A DNA stretch of 64,000 bases, taken from UBA11891 sp965658355 (GTDB lineage Bacteria > Bacteroidota > Bacteroidia > Flavobacteriales > Flavobacteriaceae). The stretch lies in contig CBFHRX010000004.1 in NCBI GenBank assembly GCA_965658355.1, positions 1-64,000 on the forward strand, written 5' to 3'. Below the pieces are notes generated by a model. That model saw nothing but the letters and a program-made list of their open reading frames with translations. It was not told the origin of the DNA and did not search any database. Numbering within the stretch: position 1 is the first letter of the stretch; each line of letters opens with the position of its first letter. Shown here piece after piece: positions 51,647 through 60,725 of the stretch. Both the position numbers and the translations under genes were made by a program.

Positions 51647-53989
51647 ATGGACAGTAGAAAAAACCTTTTTAAAGCACTGATTGCGACTGTGTTAATCGTA
51701 ATAGTGAGTGCTTGTACTCCATCAGCATCCAAGAATCCAGACGCCATAGAGGAGAAAGTAGCGAGCCTACTGAGTCAGATGACTTTAGAAGAAAAAGTAG
51801 GTCAAATGGCTCAAATTAACCTAACAGTTATTGCAAAAGGCCCTCATAAATGGGGCTCCTTTGAGCCCATGGAGCTAGACACCGCTCGAGTGGCAAAAGC
51901 CCTAGAAAAATACCATGTAGGATCGGTTCTCAACACCACCAATAATAAAGCACGTAGTCCAAAAGAATGGAATAGAGTCATCGGGGAACTCCAACAGCAT
52001 GCTTCCAAAACTCGATTGGGAATCCCCATTGTTTACGGTTTGGACGGTATCCACGGGGCAAATTATGTTGCCGGAGCCACCTTATTTCCACAGCAAGTAG
52101 CTGTAGCGGCAAGCTGGAACCCTAAAAATGCCTACGAAATGGCACGGATTACAGCCTATGATACCAAGGCAAGTAGCATCCCTTGGAATTTCTCTCCTGT
52201 TTTAGATTTGGGATTGGATGCCAGATTCCCTCGACAATTTGAAACCTTTGGTGAAGATCCTTACTTGGCTTCAGAAATGGGGGAACAAGCTATTTTAGGG
52301 TATCAAGGTTCCGATAACAACATCAGCACTCCTTACACCTTAGCAGCTTGTATGAAGCATTTCATGGGCTACCAAATCACCCGTACAGGAAAAGACAGAA
52401 CACCTGCTTATATCCCCGAGCACCAATTGCGAGAGATCCATTTACCCTCTTTTAAAAGAGCAATTGATGCAGGCGCTAAAACAATCATGATCAACTCGGG
52501 ATTGATTAATTCGATGCCTGTACATGCGAATAGGTATCTACTAACCACCCTACTCCAAGAAGAACTTGGTTTTGAAGGCGTGGTATTGACAGATTGGGAA
52601 GACATCAATAAACTTCACGACAGAGACAAGGTAGCGGCCTCTCGTAAAGAGGCTATAAAAATGGCAATCAATGCTGGTATAGACATGTCTATGGTGCCTT
52701 ATGACTACGAAGAATTTTGTGACAATCTAGTAGCCCTTGTAAAAGAAAATCAGGTATCAATGGCACGGATAGACAATGCTGTTTCAAAGATTCTACGTTT
52801 AAAATTTGAGCTAAACCTCTTTGAAAAAGCGGTTTCTGACCCGGCTGATTATCCTGATTTCGGGAGTGATAAACACGAAAAACTGTCGTACAATACGGCG
52901 GCTGAAGCCATTACATTATTGCAAAATAATAAGGCAATCTTACCCCTTAAAAAAGGACAGAAAATACTTGTTACTGGGCCCAATGCCAATACAATGCGCC
53001 CCTTAAATGGAGCCTGGTCGTATTCATGGCAAGGAGAAAAGACGGATTTTTTTACAGAAAAGTACAATACCTTTTACGAAGCTATAGCACAAAAATTTGG
53101 TCGTCAAAATGTGAGCTTTGTCCCTGGAATTTCATATCCTGTAAATGAAGATTATGACAATGAGCCAAGATTCGAATATTATGATCAAAATAAGGATCAA
53201 TTTGAAAAGGCTATTCGCACAGCACGTTATGCCGATGTCGTTCTTTTGTGCTTAGGCGAAAATACCTATACCGAAAAGCCTGGAGATCTTAACGATCTTG
53301 AATTACATCCTCTTCAATTGGAATTTGCACAGCGTATTATTCAAACAGGAACCCCTGTAGTATTGATATTGAACGAAGGGCGCCCGAGATTGATTACCAA
53401 AATCGCAAATAAAGTAGCGGGGATCGTACAAACATATTTGCCTGGAAATCATGGTGGCGATGCCTTGGCGGCGATACTCTCTGGTGAGGTAAATCCTTCT
53501 GGGAAGCTTCCGTATTCCTATCCCTTGTATCAGAACGCCCTCACCAACTACAATTACAAACCCTCTCAAACGCAAAACAATGCCCAGGGAGCTTATAATT
53601 ATGTAGGGCAAGTCAAAAATTTATTTGATTTTGGACACGGATTATCCTATACCACTTTCGAATCTTCAGGGCTAAAAGTAAACGCTACAGAAGTGGCTGT
53701 AACAGACACTTTATCTATTGCTGTCAAAGTAAAAAACACCGGTAAGCAGGCAGGAAAAGAAACGATTATGTTGTATTCGAGTGATCATTACGCCAGTTTA
53801 ACGCCGGATGTAAAACGATTGCGGAGATTCCAGAAAATTGCCATAGCCCCAGGGGAAACGAAAGAAGTTCGTTTTCAACTTCCCGTTTCTGAATTGGCTC
53901 TGGTGAATGCTGATTTGGAAACCGTAGTAGAGCCAGGAGTATTTGATTTAACAATCGGAACAGAAAAGGTTGAGATAACGGTTCAATAA
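51647..53989 (+). CDS. GH3-family beta-glucosidase, lipoprotein
   Basis: A 780-residue beta-glycosidase of family 3 (BglX-like). A lipoprotein signal ends VIVSAC. The TIM barrel has PIVYGLDGIHGANYV, CMKHFMGY and the nucleophile Asp316 in GVVLTDWEDI. The second alpha/beta domain (about 415-600) and a C-terminal fibronectin-III-like domain (about 680-775) complete the standard layout. Predicted to remove glucose or other sugars from beta-oligosaccharides in the periplasm. It heads a tight run with two more genes (5 and 3-base gaps). Confidence 0.93.
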   Translation: MDSRKNLFKALIATVLIVIVSACTPSASKNPDAIEEKVASLLSQMTLEEKVGQMAQINLTVIAKGPHKWGSFEPMELDTARVAKALEKYHVGSVLNTTNNKARSPKEWNRVIGELQQHASKTRLGIPIVYGLDGIHGANYVAGATLFPQQVAVAASWNPKNAYEMARITAYDTKASSIPWNFSPVLDLGLDARFPRQFETFGEDPYLASEMGEQAILGYQGSDNNISTPYTLAACMKHFMGYQITRTGKDRTPAYIPEHQLREIHLPSFKRAIDAGAKTIMINSGLINSMPVHANRYLLTTLLQEELGFEGVVLTDWEDINKLHDRDKVAASRKEAIKMAINAGIDMSMVPYDYEEFCDNLVALVKENQVSMARIDNAVSKILRLKFELNLFEKAVSDPADYPDFGSDKHEKLSYNTAAEAITLLQNNKAILPLKKGQKILVTGPNANTMRPLNGAWSYSWQGEKTDFFTEKYNTFYEAIAQKFGRQNVSFVPGISYPVNEDYDNEPRFEYYDQNKDQFEKAIRTARYADVVLLCLGENTYTEKPGDLNDLELHPLQLEFAQRIIQTGTPVVLILNEGRPRLITKIANKVAGIVQTYLPGNHGGDALAAILSGEVNPSGKLPYSYPLYQNALTNYNYKPSQTQNNAQGAYNYVGQVKNLFDFGHGLSYTTFESSGLKVNATEVAVTDTLSIAVKVKNTGKQAGKETIMLYSSDHYASLTPDVKRLRRFQKIAIAPGETKEVRFQLPVSELALVNADLETVVEPGVFDLTIGTEKVEITVQ

Positions 53990-53994
53990 GCTCT

Positions 53995-54381
53995 ATGTAC
54001 GATGTTTTATTGTACCTACATTTAGGTACTATTGCTCCCTGTATTCTTTTAGGCGCTTATTTGATTGGCTTCCAAAAGGGAACCCTTTCACATAAGCGTC
54101 TGGGAAAAGTCTATATGGGGCTAATTTTCTTTTCTTCTGTTGTGTCTCTGTTTATGGAAGCCAAGGTAGGACCCCAATTTCTGAATCATTTTGGATGGAT
54201 TCACAGCCTGTCTCTTGTCACTATAGCCACCGTTCCCGTAAGTATTCAGGCGGCTAGAAAGGGAGCTATTAAAAGGCATCAGCGGACCATGTTATTACTC
54301 TATTTTTCAGGCCTACTAATAGCAGGAGGATTCACGCTTTTCCCAGGGCGATTTTTACATCATGTTTTTTTTAAAGCCTAA
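53995..54381 (+). CDS. DUF2306-like small membrane protein
   Basis: A 128-residue protein with four hydrophobic segments. The LHLGTIAPCILLGAYLIGFQKGTLSHKRLGKVYMGL start with histidines in the first and third segments, and KGAIKRHQRTML, recall DUF2306/YozB-like heme-copper-type small membrane proteins. No function is established. Located between GH3 and the serine hydrolase with almost no spacing, so it is translated from the same message. Confidence 0.75.
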   Translation: MYDVLLYLHLGTIAPCILLGAYLIGFQKGTLSHKRLGKVYMGLIFFSSVVSLFMEAKVGPQFLNHFGWIHSLSLVTIATVPVSIQAARKGAIKRHQRTMLLLYFSGLLIAGGFTLFPGRFLHHVFFKA

Positions 54382-54384
54382 TGT

Positions 54385-55596
54385 ATGCGTACATCGACTT
54401 TCTTTTTGTTTCTCTTACTGATGACTTCATGCACGCAAAAAAATTCTCCCTTGGATCGGATCATGCGATCTGATAAAAAAGAAATAAAAGCGATTGCAGA
54501 ATCTCTTCACAAGCATGCTGTTCAAATTCGCTATACGCAGATAGAACGAGATAGCGCTATGCGTCCCCACTTTAAATCGTATGACTTTGGGGTCAATGAA
54601 TCGCGTTATTTCTACCCGGCAAGTACAGCAAAACTTCCTGTTGCGGCATTGGCACTTCAACGACTAAGAGAATTGCAGCAGCAAGGAATTCCGATTGATA
54701 GTGAAACCCCATTTCGAATTAGAGATCCCAGAAATAACACGATACTAGTAGAAAAAGACAGCACTCATGTCAATAATAAAGTCACCATTGCTCACCTGAT
54801 CAAAAAAATATTTTTAGTAAGTGATAATGACGCTTATAACTATTTATTTGATTTTCTAGGACGAGATTACATCAATCAAGAGCTCGAGAAAAAGGGCTTT
54901 ACAGACATTCAAATACACCACAAATTTTTATTTGGAGCGGATAATGTAAACAGCTGGGAGTACGAATTTTTTAAGGGTAAGAATAGCATTTACACACAAC
55001 ACTCTCAGCAGTCAAAATACGCTAAAAGCAATGCCGGTTTAGCTGATGTTATGAAAGGGAAAGGCTATATTGACAAGGGCGAATTAAAGAATATCCCCAT
55101 GGATTTTAGCCACAAAAATCGGTTGTCGATATACAGTTTAGAAGGGCTTCTGAAAAGACTTATTTTTCCAGAAACAGTTCCTATATCCCAGCAGTTTGAC
55201 TTAGAAGAGGAAGATTATACTTTCTTGCGGCATTGGATGAGTCGGACAACTTTGGAGAGCACATCCCCACGCTACACAGAAGCGGAAGGCTATTACGACA
55301 GTTATGTGAAATTTTTGATTTACGGGGATCAACCCGGAAAGATGAATCCCAAGATTCGTGTTTTTAATAAAGTTGGGGATGCCTATGGAACACTCACTGA
55401 CACGGCTTATGTTGTTGATAATGAGTCGAATATTGAGTTTTTTCTCACGGCAACGGTATTTGTAAATGCCAATGAAATCTTCAATGATGACAACTACGAA
55501 TACGATGAACTCGGTTTCCCTTTTCTGGGTGAATTAGGGCGGCAAATACTTCAATGGGAGCAAAAAAGAAAGCAGGCCCATCAGCCTGCTTTGTAA
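54385..55596 (+). CDS. Class A beta-lactamase-like serine hydrolase, lipoprotein
   Basis: A 403-residue lipoprotein (signal MTSC, lipid Cys16). The SxxK motif is Ser80-Thr-Ala-Lys83 in YFYPASTAKLPVAAL, and the SDN-like motif is LVSDNDAYNYLF near 148-152. A clear KTG motif is not seen; KVGDAYGT near residue 332 may take its place. The family covers class A-like hydrolases and PBP-like peptidases, so a beta-lactamase or an unrelated esterase activity cannot be separated here. The terminator hairpin overlaps its stop codon. Confidence 0.82.
   Translation: MRTSTFFLFLLLMTSCTQKNSPLDRIMRSDKKEIKAIAESLHKHAVQIRYTQIERDSAMRPHFKSYDFGVNESRYFYPASTAKLPVAALALQRLRELQQQGIPIDSETPFRIRDPRNNTILVEKDSTHVNNKVTIAHLIKKIFLVSDNDAYNYLFDFLGRDYINQELEKKGFTDIQIHHKFLFGADNVNSWEYEFFKGKNSIYTQHSQQSKYAKSNAGLADVMKGKGYIDKGELKNIPMDFSHKNRLSIYSLEGLLKRLIFPETVPISQQFDLEEEDYTFLRHWMSRTTLESTSPRYTEAEGYYDSYVKFLIYGDQPGKMNPKIRVFNKVGDAYGTLTDTAYVVDNESNIEFFLTATVFVNANEIFNDDNYEYDELGFPFLGELGRQILQWEQKRKQAHQPAL
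55569..55592. terminator. Bidirectional terminator overlapping the serine hydrolase stop
   Basis: Hairpin AAAGCAGGC/GCCTGCTTT. On the minus strand it is followed by a T-rich run, so it would also end the small transcript at 55619-55742. Confidence 0.75.
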
Positions 55597-55618
55597 ATAG
55601 TAGATAAGAATTTAGTTC

Positions 55619-55684
55619 CTAAAAGGCCTCAGTATTGAGGGCCTGAAGTCTTGAACTAATTCTTAAATAATTATCATAAGACAT
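55619..55684 (-). CDS. 21-residue small protein with exceptional Shine-Dalgarno site
   Basis: A 21-codon ATG frame (begins MSYDNYLRISSRL, ends LNTEAF) with its own promoter (55749-55778), a leader of about 58 bases, and AGAAAGGAGGTG at 55689-55700, four bases before the ATG. That 12-base run is complementary to the whole 16S 3' tail found in Bacteroidota (CACCUCCUUUCU). The last codons form a CCTCA/TGAGG hairpin, and the bidirectional terminator lies beyond, so the message is about 175 bases. I do not recognise the peptide. Confidence 0.6.
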   Translation of the reverse strand: MSYDNYLRISSRLQALNTEAF

Positions 55685-55688
55685 AAGA

Positions 55689-55700
55689 CACCTCCTTTCT
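55689..55700 (-). promoter_or_regulatory. 12-base Shine-Dalgarno site AGAAAGGAGGTG
   Basis: The only strong ribosome-binding site noticed in the window, ideal spacing to the ATG at 55684. Confidence 0.75.
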
Positions 55701-55748
55701 ACATTAAATTAAACATCACTGTTGTCACAGCGCTCATTGGTTCTGTAC

Positions 55749-55778
55749 CAAAATTAGAAATTGTTTGTTACTGTCAAA
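55749..55778 (-). promoter_or_regulatory. Promoter of the 21-codon gene
   Basis: Minus strand TTTG (55775-55778), 18-base spacer, TAATTTTG (55749-55756). It begins just after the antiporter stop codon. Confidence 0.65.
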
Positions 55779-55780
55779 AA

Positions 55781-57049
55781 CTAATCCACTAATTTTTTTA
55801 AGGTTAGCCCCTGCCCTAAAATTGTAAACAATACGACCGCATAGGTAAGAATTAAGATTAAAGACTTTCCACCTCCCATGCTATCGGGAAGATTCAAGGC
55901 CAACGCAACACTCAATCCCCCTCGAAGTCCTCCCCAGGTAATAATAAGAGCCGTCTTTTTTTCAAAGGTTTTCCAAATGGATAAAAAACGAATAGGAAGG
56001 GTGACTCCAATAAAACGAGCGATTACAACCACTACAATAATCAACGCCGAGGCAATGAGATACGATATTTTGAAACTCCCAACTAGGGTTATAATTTCAA
56101 GACCAATAAGAATAAAAAGAACGGCATTAAGGGTTTCATCAAGCAAGTGCCAAAATTTATATACATACGCTCCCATAGCGCGTTGAAGGCCTTCTTTTTC
56201 GTCATCTGTGTCAATATTTTGATTCATAAAAAGCCCCATAACGACAACGCCTAGAACCGCCGAGAAATGAAAATAATGGGATATAATAGGAAGGATTAAC
56301 ACCATGGATAAAGTGACTAAAACCTCTAATTCTACATGTTCATTTTCGATATACTTCACCAGCTTTAATCCTAAGAATCCCATTATGGCTCCTAATAAAA
56401 CGCCTCCCCCAACTTCTGTTGCAAACAGGCCAAAGACGGTTGAAGCAGAAATCGTATCAACTCCATTTTGCTGAATATTTAAGAGGGTAAGAAACACCAC
56501 AACCCCGATACCATCATTGAACAATGATTCTCCTGCAATTCGTGTTTCTGTAATGGAGGAAAGATTCATTTTCTTAACCATAGCCAAAACAGCGATCGGG
56601 TCTGTTGGCGCAATCAAGGCACCAAAAAGGAGACAATCAATATAACTAAGCCCTAGAGAACCCAAGCCTAGAAAAGGCAGTGTAAGCATCCAATGAAGCG
56701 CAGTTCCAATGGCAAAAGTAGAAAACAGGACGCCAAAGCTAGCCAGTAAAAGGATGGTGAGTTTGTCTTTTAACAACTCGTGAACATTCACGCTTATGGC
56801 ACCAGCAAAGAGTAAAAAAGGAAGCATCACATTGACCAGAAGATTGCTAAAATCGTATTCTACAGTAATCATCTGAACAGCATCAAACAAGTCTGGATAA
56901 AGAACCCCGATACCCATTATAGAGACAGATAATAGCAAGGCTAAAACCATAAGCCCGATAGTGGTCGGCAACTTAAGAATACGAATGTTTACAAGCGAAA
57001 AAAAAGCAGCCAAGCTAATTAGAATGGTTGTGAGTTCAAGTACTTCCAT
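55781..57049 (-). CDS. Na+/H+ antiporter, CPA1 family
   Basis: A 422-residue inner-membrane cation/proton antiporter (NhaP/NHE-like). About 12 hydrophobic segments are visible. The ion-binding region includes GALIAPTDPIAVLAMVKK (the ND/TDP motif) and GESLFNDGIGVVVF; the later TWGGLRGGLSVALAL is the arginine-glycine motif of CPA1. The protein ends soon after the last span, lacking the large cytosolic C-terminus of eukaryotic NHEs. Likely role: sodium and pH homeostasis, fitting a marine habitat. Confidence 0.92.
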   Translation of the reverse strand: MEVLELTTILISLAAFFSLVNIRILKLPTTIGLMVLALLLSVSIMGIGVLYPDLFDAVQMITVEYDFSNLLVNVMLPFLLFAGAISVNVHELLKDKLTILLLASFGVLFSTFAIGTALHWMLTLPFLGLGSLGLSYIDCLLFGALIAPTDPIAVLAMVKKMNLSSITETRIAGESLFNDGIGVVVFLTLLNIQQNGVDTISASTVFGLFATEVGGGVLLGAIMGFLGLKLVKYIENEHVELEVLVTLSMVLILPIISHYFHFSAVLGVVVMGLFMNQNIDTDDEKEGLQRAMGAYVYKFWHLLDETLNAVLFILIGLEIITLVGSFKISYLIASALIIVVVVIARFIGVTLPIRFLSIWKTFEKKTALIITWGGLRGGLSVALALNLPDSMGGGKSLILILTYAVVLFTILGQGLTLKKLVD

Positions 57050-57081
57050 AATTTATAGTTAGAAATGTCAATATAGTAAAA

Positions 57082-57666
57082 TTATACAGCCATAATACGT
57101 TTGATGTATTTTCCGACGAGGTCAAACTCTAGATTGACCGCTGTCCCTTCTTTAAATTGATGAAAATTAGTGTGTTCATACGTGTAGGGAATAATCGCCA
57201 CAGAAAAAGCGTTTGTGTCTGAATCAACAACAGTAAGACTTACTCCGTTTACTGTAATAGACCCTTTTTCTATTGTGATGTTTTTAGGCCCTGGATCGTA
57301 TTCAAAACGAAAACGCCAACTTCCAGACTCGTTTGCAATAGAAGTACAAACGGCCACCTGGTCTACATGTCCTTGAACAAGATGACCGTCTAGACGGGCG
57401 TTAAGTTGCATGGCGCGTTCTAGATTAATCAAATCTCCCACTTTCCACTTTCCCACATTGGTTTTGTCCAAAGTCTCTTGAATGGCAGTCACGGTGTAAT
57501 GGGTTTCGTTCTGTTTGACAACCGTCAAACAAACCCCATTATGAGCCAAACTTTGATCTATTTTTAATGCTTTCGCCAATGGGCTTTTCATTTCTATGTG
57601 AAGATTGGTGTTGTCTTTTTCCAAACGAACGACCTCCCCAAAAGCTTCTATAATTCCTGTAAACAT
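57082..57666 (-). CDS. ribE: Riboflavin synthase (alpha subunit)
   Basis: Dismutates two 6,7-dimethyl-8-ribityllumazines to riboflavin and a pyrimidine. The tandem lumazine-binding barrels are evident: the first starts MFTGIIEAFGEV and holds SLAHNGVCLTVV, the second holds LDGHLVQGHVDQV and GSITVNGVSLTVV. The 194-residue length is typical for ribE/ribC. Standing alone here, without ribBA or ribH in view. It diverges from pdxA across a 45-base spacer. Confidence 0.95.
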   Translation of the reverse strand: MFTGIIEAFGEVVRLEKDNTNLHIEMKSPLAKALKIDQSLAHNGVCLTVVKQNETHYTVTAIQETLDKTNVGKWKVGDLINLERAMQLNARLDGHLVQGHVDQVAVCTSIANESGSWRFRFEYDPGPKNITIEKGSITVNGVSLTVVDSDTNAFSVAIIPYTYEHTNFHQFKEGTAVNLEFDLVGKYIKRIMAV

Positions 57667-57678
57667 CTTTGTTTTAAT

Positions 57679-57686
57679 TACCTTTG
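57679..57686 (+). promoter_or_regulatory. pdxA -7 promoter element TACCTTTG
   Basis: TAnnTTTG match 25 bases before the pdxA ATG. Confidence 0.45.
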
Positions 57687-57711
57687 GCGAAATTAGAAAT
57701 AAAACACCAGC

Positions 57712-58707
57712 ATGGGTACTCCAGCAAAAAGTATTATTGGAATTTCAATGGGAGATCCCAATGGAGTTGGGCTAGAGATTATCCTTAAAACTTTTGAAGA
57801 CCGGAGGATGTTTGATTTTTTCACGGTTGTTTTATTTGCTCCCAAAAAGCTGGTTCAAGCTCAAAAAGAACATTTTGAAGTAACAACCGATATTCAGTTT
57901 GGGACAGACTTAAATAAGCTGAACAAGGCAAAATTAAATGTGGTGGCTATTGAAACAACAGAGTATCAGCATGCTTTTGGTGTGGTTGATCCCAAAGCCG
58001 GAGAATGTGCTTTTGCTTCCCTCAAAGCGGCTACTTCAGCCCTCAAGAAGAAATCAATAGCGGCACTGGTTACGGCTCCAATCCATAAAAAATCGATACA
58101 GTCAGAGCAGTTTGACTTTCCTGGACATACTCAGTTTTTGGCAAAAGAATTAGCGGGAGATGCACTCATGCTCATGGTGACGGATCAACTAAGGGTTGCA
58201 TTGGTAACCGATCATATTCCTGTAAAAGAAGTAAGCACAACAATAACCCCCGAGTTAATAGCGCGTAAAATAACACAATTTTACCACAGCCTTCAACAGG
58301 ATTTTGGTATTACAAAGCCTAAGATTGCAGTACTGGGAATGAACCCTCACGCAGGAGATGAAGGCGTAATAGGGGAAGAAGATGACACCGTTATTCAGCC
58401 TGTTTTATCCGATTTTCAAGGCAAAGGAAAATTGGTGTATGGACCTTATTCTGCGGATAGTTTTTTTGGCTCAAACGCTGCCGCTAATTTTGATGGTATA
58501 TTGGCTATGTATCACGATCAAGGCTTGATTCCCTTTAAAACATTATCCTTCGGAGAAGGGGTTAATTTTACAGCTGGCCTCACTGCTGTGAGAACTTCTC
58601 CTGACCATGGTACTGCCTTTGATATTGCAGGCAAAGGCCTTGCGACACTTAGCTCATTTAAAGCAGCGCTTTTCGCTGCAAAGGAAATTGCACAAAGAAG
58701 AGTGTAA
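57712..58707 (+). CDS. pdxA: 4-hydroxythreonine-4-phosphate dehydrogenase
   Basis: NAD(P)-dependent enzyme of deoxyxylulose-5-phosphate-dependent vitamin B6 synthesis; its product joins DXP at PdxJ. Landmarks: GISMGDPNGVGLEI at the start, VTAPIHKKSIQ, the metal His in FPGHTQFL, GMNPHAGDEGVIGEED, and YHDQGLIPFKTLSF plus TSPDHGTAFDIAG toward the C-terminus. Length 331 is standard. It precedes yceD by about 100 bases; the same order is seen in many flavobacteria to my knowledge. Confidence 0.95.
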   Translation: MGTPAKSIIGISMGDPNGVGLEIILKTFEDRRMFDFFTVVLFAPKKLVQAQKEHFEVTTDIQFGTDLNKLNKAKLNVVAIETTEYQHAFGVVDPKAGECAFASLKAATSALKKKSIAALVTAPIHKKSIQSEQFDFPGHTQFLAKELAGDALMLMVTDQLRVALVTDHIPVKEVSTTITPELIARKITQFYHSLQQDFGITKPKIAVLGMNPHAGDEGVIGEEDDTVIQPVLSDFQGKGKLVYGPYSADSFFGSNAAANFDGILAMYHDQGLIPFKTLSFGEGVNFTAGLTAVRTSPDHGTAFDIAGKGLATLSSFKAALFAAKEIAQRRV

Positions 58708-58787
58708 GTTTTCCTCAGAAAAAGAATCCCTTGGGATTTGATACTTTAAAAACAGTCATATAAATAGGGGTTTTTCAATTATTTTCA

Positions 58788-58795
58788 TAAATTTG
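58788..58795 (+). promoter_or_regulatory. -7 element TAAATTTG before yceD
   Basis: TAnnTTTG match 18 bases upstream of the DUF177 ATG; likely the promoter for yceD-rpmF. Confidence 0.5.
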
Positions 58796-58813
58796 CATGC
58801 TCAATTTTAGGCT

Positions 58814-59335
58814 ATGGATGCGCGGTCAGAGTTTGTAATTCCTTTTGTAGGATTAAAAAACGGACAACACAGCTTTGAGTTTAAGATTGATAAAACGTTC
58901 TTTGAAGCTTTTGAGTTTTTTGATTTTGACCACCCTACTTTTACAATACAAGTAGAGGTTGAAAAAAAAGAACAGTTATTAGAATTTGCGCTGCAAGCAA
59001 AAGGAGTTGTTGGCGTTGAATGTGATCTTTCAACAGAACCTTTTGAAATGCCAATCGAAACTTCATTTGATTTGATTGTCAAATTTGGAGCCGAATTCAA
59101 CAATGACAACGATGAGATTTTAGTGTTGCCACACGGCAGCTATCAAGTGGATCTTTCTCAATTTGTTTACGAGATGATTTTATTGGCAGTACCCAGTAAA
59201 AAAATCCACCCTCAGATTGAAGATGGGACCTTGCAATCTCCGATTCTTGAAAAATTAAAAGAACTCGAGCCGAAAGAAATAAAATCGCAACAGGAGAATG
59301 ATCCTCGTTGGGACAAACTAAAAGATCTATTATAG
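58814..59335 (+). CDS. yceD: YceD-family DUF177 protein
   Basis: A 173-residue cytoplasmic protein of the DUF177/YceD family, associated with large-ribosomal-RNA accumulation in bacteria and plants. The diagnostic part is the central VVGVECDLSTEPFEMPIE segment (usually with a CxxC/H pattern, here reduced to one Cys) and the acidic tail DPRWDKLKDLL, which resembles the YceD C-terminus. The constant neighbour rpmF follows 35 bases later. The missing zinc-type cysteines look normal for Bacteroidota members. Confidence 0.9.
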   Translation: MDARSEFVIPFVGLKNGQHSFEFKIDKTFFEAFEFFDFDHPTFTIQVEVEKKEQLLEFALQAKGVVGVECDLSTEPFEMPIETSFDLIVKFGAEFNNDNDEILVLPHGSYQVDLSQFVYEMILLAVPSKKIHPQIEDGTLQSPILEKLKELEPKEIKSQQENDPRWDKLKDLL

Positions 59336-59369
59336 ACCATTAAGTATTAAAATATAAAAACAGGAAACA

Positions 59370-59567
59370 ATGGCACATCCTAAAAGAAAAATATCAAAAA
59401 CGCGTAGAGACAAAAGAAGAACGCACTACAAAGCCAGTTCTCAGCAAATAGCGACTTGCGGGGCAACAGGAGAAGCACATTTATACCACCGTGCTCACTG
59501 GCATGAAGGAAAATTATACTACAGAGGAAAAGTATTGATTGACAGTGCTGAAGGAGCTGAAGCCTAG
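59370..59567 (+). CDS. rpmF: 50S ribosomal protein L32
   Basis: A 65-residue basic ribosomal protein starting MAHPKRKISKTRRDKRRTHY, the normal L32 N-terminus. Bacterial L32s often have a four-Cys zinc knuckle; here only one Cys (IATCGATGEAHLYHR) remains, so it is a zinc-free (C-minus) form as in many Bacteroidota. RAHWHEGKLYYRGKVLID is a typical Bacteroidota L32 ending. A terminator follows, separating it from fabH. Confidence 0.96.
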   Translation: MAHPKRKISKTRRDKRRTHYKASSQQIATCGATGEAHLYHRAHWHEGKLYYRGKVLIDSAEGAEA

Positions 59568-59595
59568 CCAAATCCCTCACCTAAACCCACCAAAC

Positions 59596-59626
59596 TCTCT
59601 TATTACTTCATAAGAGGGTTTTTTTT
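59596..59626 (+). terminator. rpmF terminator
   Basis: CTCTTAT/ATAAGAG hairpin followed by GG and T8. Confidence 0.8.
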
Positions 59627-59700
59627 ATGATGTTTATTTCAATGTCAAAAAAACGACTATCTTCACTTGAAAGAATCACAGATAAGTAAGGACTTTTGAA

Positions 59701-60708
59701 ATGACTTCTGTGTCAAAGAAAACCATAAAAGCAGCTATTACTGCTGTTTCGGGCTATGTTCCTGAAGACAAGCTAACCAATTCAGATTTGGAAAAGATGG
59801 TGGATACCAACGATGAATGGATTGTCACCAGAACAGGAATCAAAGAGCGCCGTATTTTAAAAGATCCCTCCAAAGGCACTTCATATATGGCTATCGAAGC
59901 CGCCAAGCAACTATTGGAAAAGTCAGAAACGAAGGCGGAAGAAATTGATATGCTTATCCTGGCAACGATTACACCTGACATGAAAGTAGCTGCTACTGCC
60001 GCTAAAGTAGCGACGGATATAGGGGCCTATAATGCCTTTGCATTTGATTTACAAGCGGCATGCTCTGGTTTTTTATACAGCATGTCTGTGGCAGCCGCTA
60101 AAATCGAAGCCGGACATTGTCAAAAAGTACTTGTAATTGGAGCCGATAAAATGTCGTCAATAGTAGATTATACAGATCGGACCACCTGCATCATTTTTGG
60201 AGATGGAGCTGGGGCCGTTTTAATGGAGGCGAGTAAAAATGGGTGTGGTTGGGAAGATGAGTATTTTAGGTCTAATGGTATCGGACAAGAACACCTGCAT
60301 ATAAAAGCAGGGGGCTCACTTCACCCAACAAGTCAAGAGACAATAGCCAAAGGCTGGGAGAATATTTACCAAGACGGCAAAACAGTTTTTAAATATGCCG
60401 TTTCAGAAATGGCTGCAGCGACGACTGCAATACTTGAGCGCAATCAACTGAAGCCCGAAAGCATAGACTACATTATTGCACATCAAGCGAATAAACGTAT
60501 TTTAGAGGCTACAAGAAAGAATGCCTTTTTGAATGAAAAACAATTTTTAACCAACATAGAGAATTACGGCAATACCACAGCAGCGACATTACCATTGCTA
60601 TTGTGGGATTATGAAAACCAATTTAAAACAGGAGATAAACTATTATTTACGGCCTTTGGAGGGGGATTTACATGGGGCTCTTCTTATTATACATGGGCGT
60701 ATAACTAA
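59701..60708 (+). CDS. fabH: 3-oxoacyl-ACP synthase III
   Basis: Beta-ketoacyl-ACP synthase III, which condenses acetyl-CoA (or branched starters) with malonyl-ACP to begin fatty acid synthesis. The Cys-His-Asn triad is visible: Cys in LQAACSGFLYSM, His in IIAHQANKRIL and Asn in NYGNTTAATLPLLL. The C-terminal TAFGGGFTWGSSYY is typical of FabH. Length 335. It is followed 17 bases later by accB, matching the usual cluster for fatty acid initiation. Confidence 0.96.
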   Translation: MTSVSKKTIKAAITAVSGYVPEDKLTNSDLEKMVDTNDEWIVTRTGIKERRILKDPSKGTSYMAIEAAKQLLEKSETKAEEIDMLILATITPDMKVAATAAKVATDIGAYNAFAFDLQAACSGFLYSMSVAAAKIEAGHCQKVLVIGADKMSSIVDYTDRTTCIIFGDGAGAVLMEASKNGCGWEDEYFRSNGIGQEHLHIKAGGSLHPTSQETIAKGWENIYQDGKTVFKYAVSEMAAATTAILERNQLKPESIDYIIAHQANKRILEATRKNAFLNEKQFLTNIENYGNTTAATLPLLLWDYENQFKTGDKLLFTAFGGGFTWGSSYYTWAYN

Positions 60709-60725
60709 TTCGAAAAAGTAAACGT

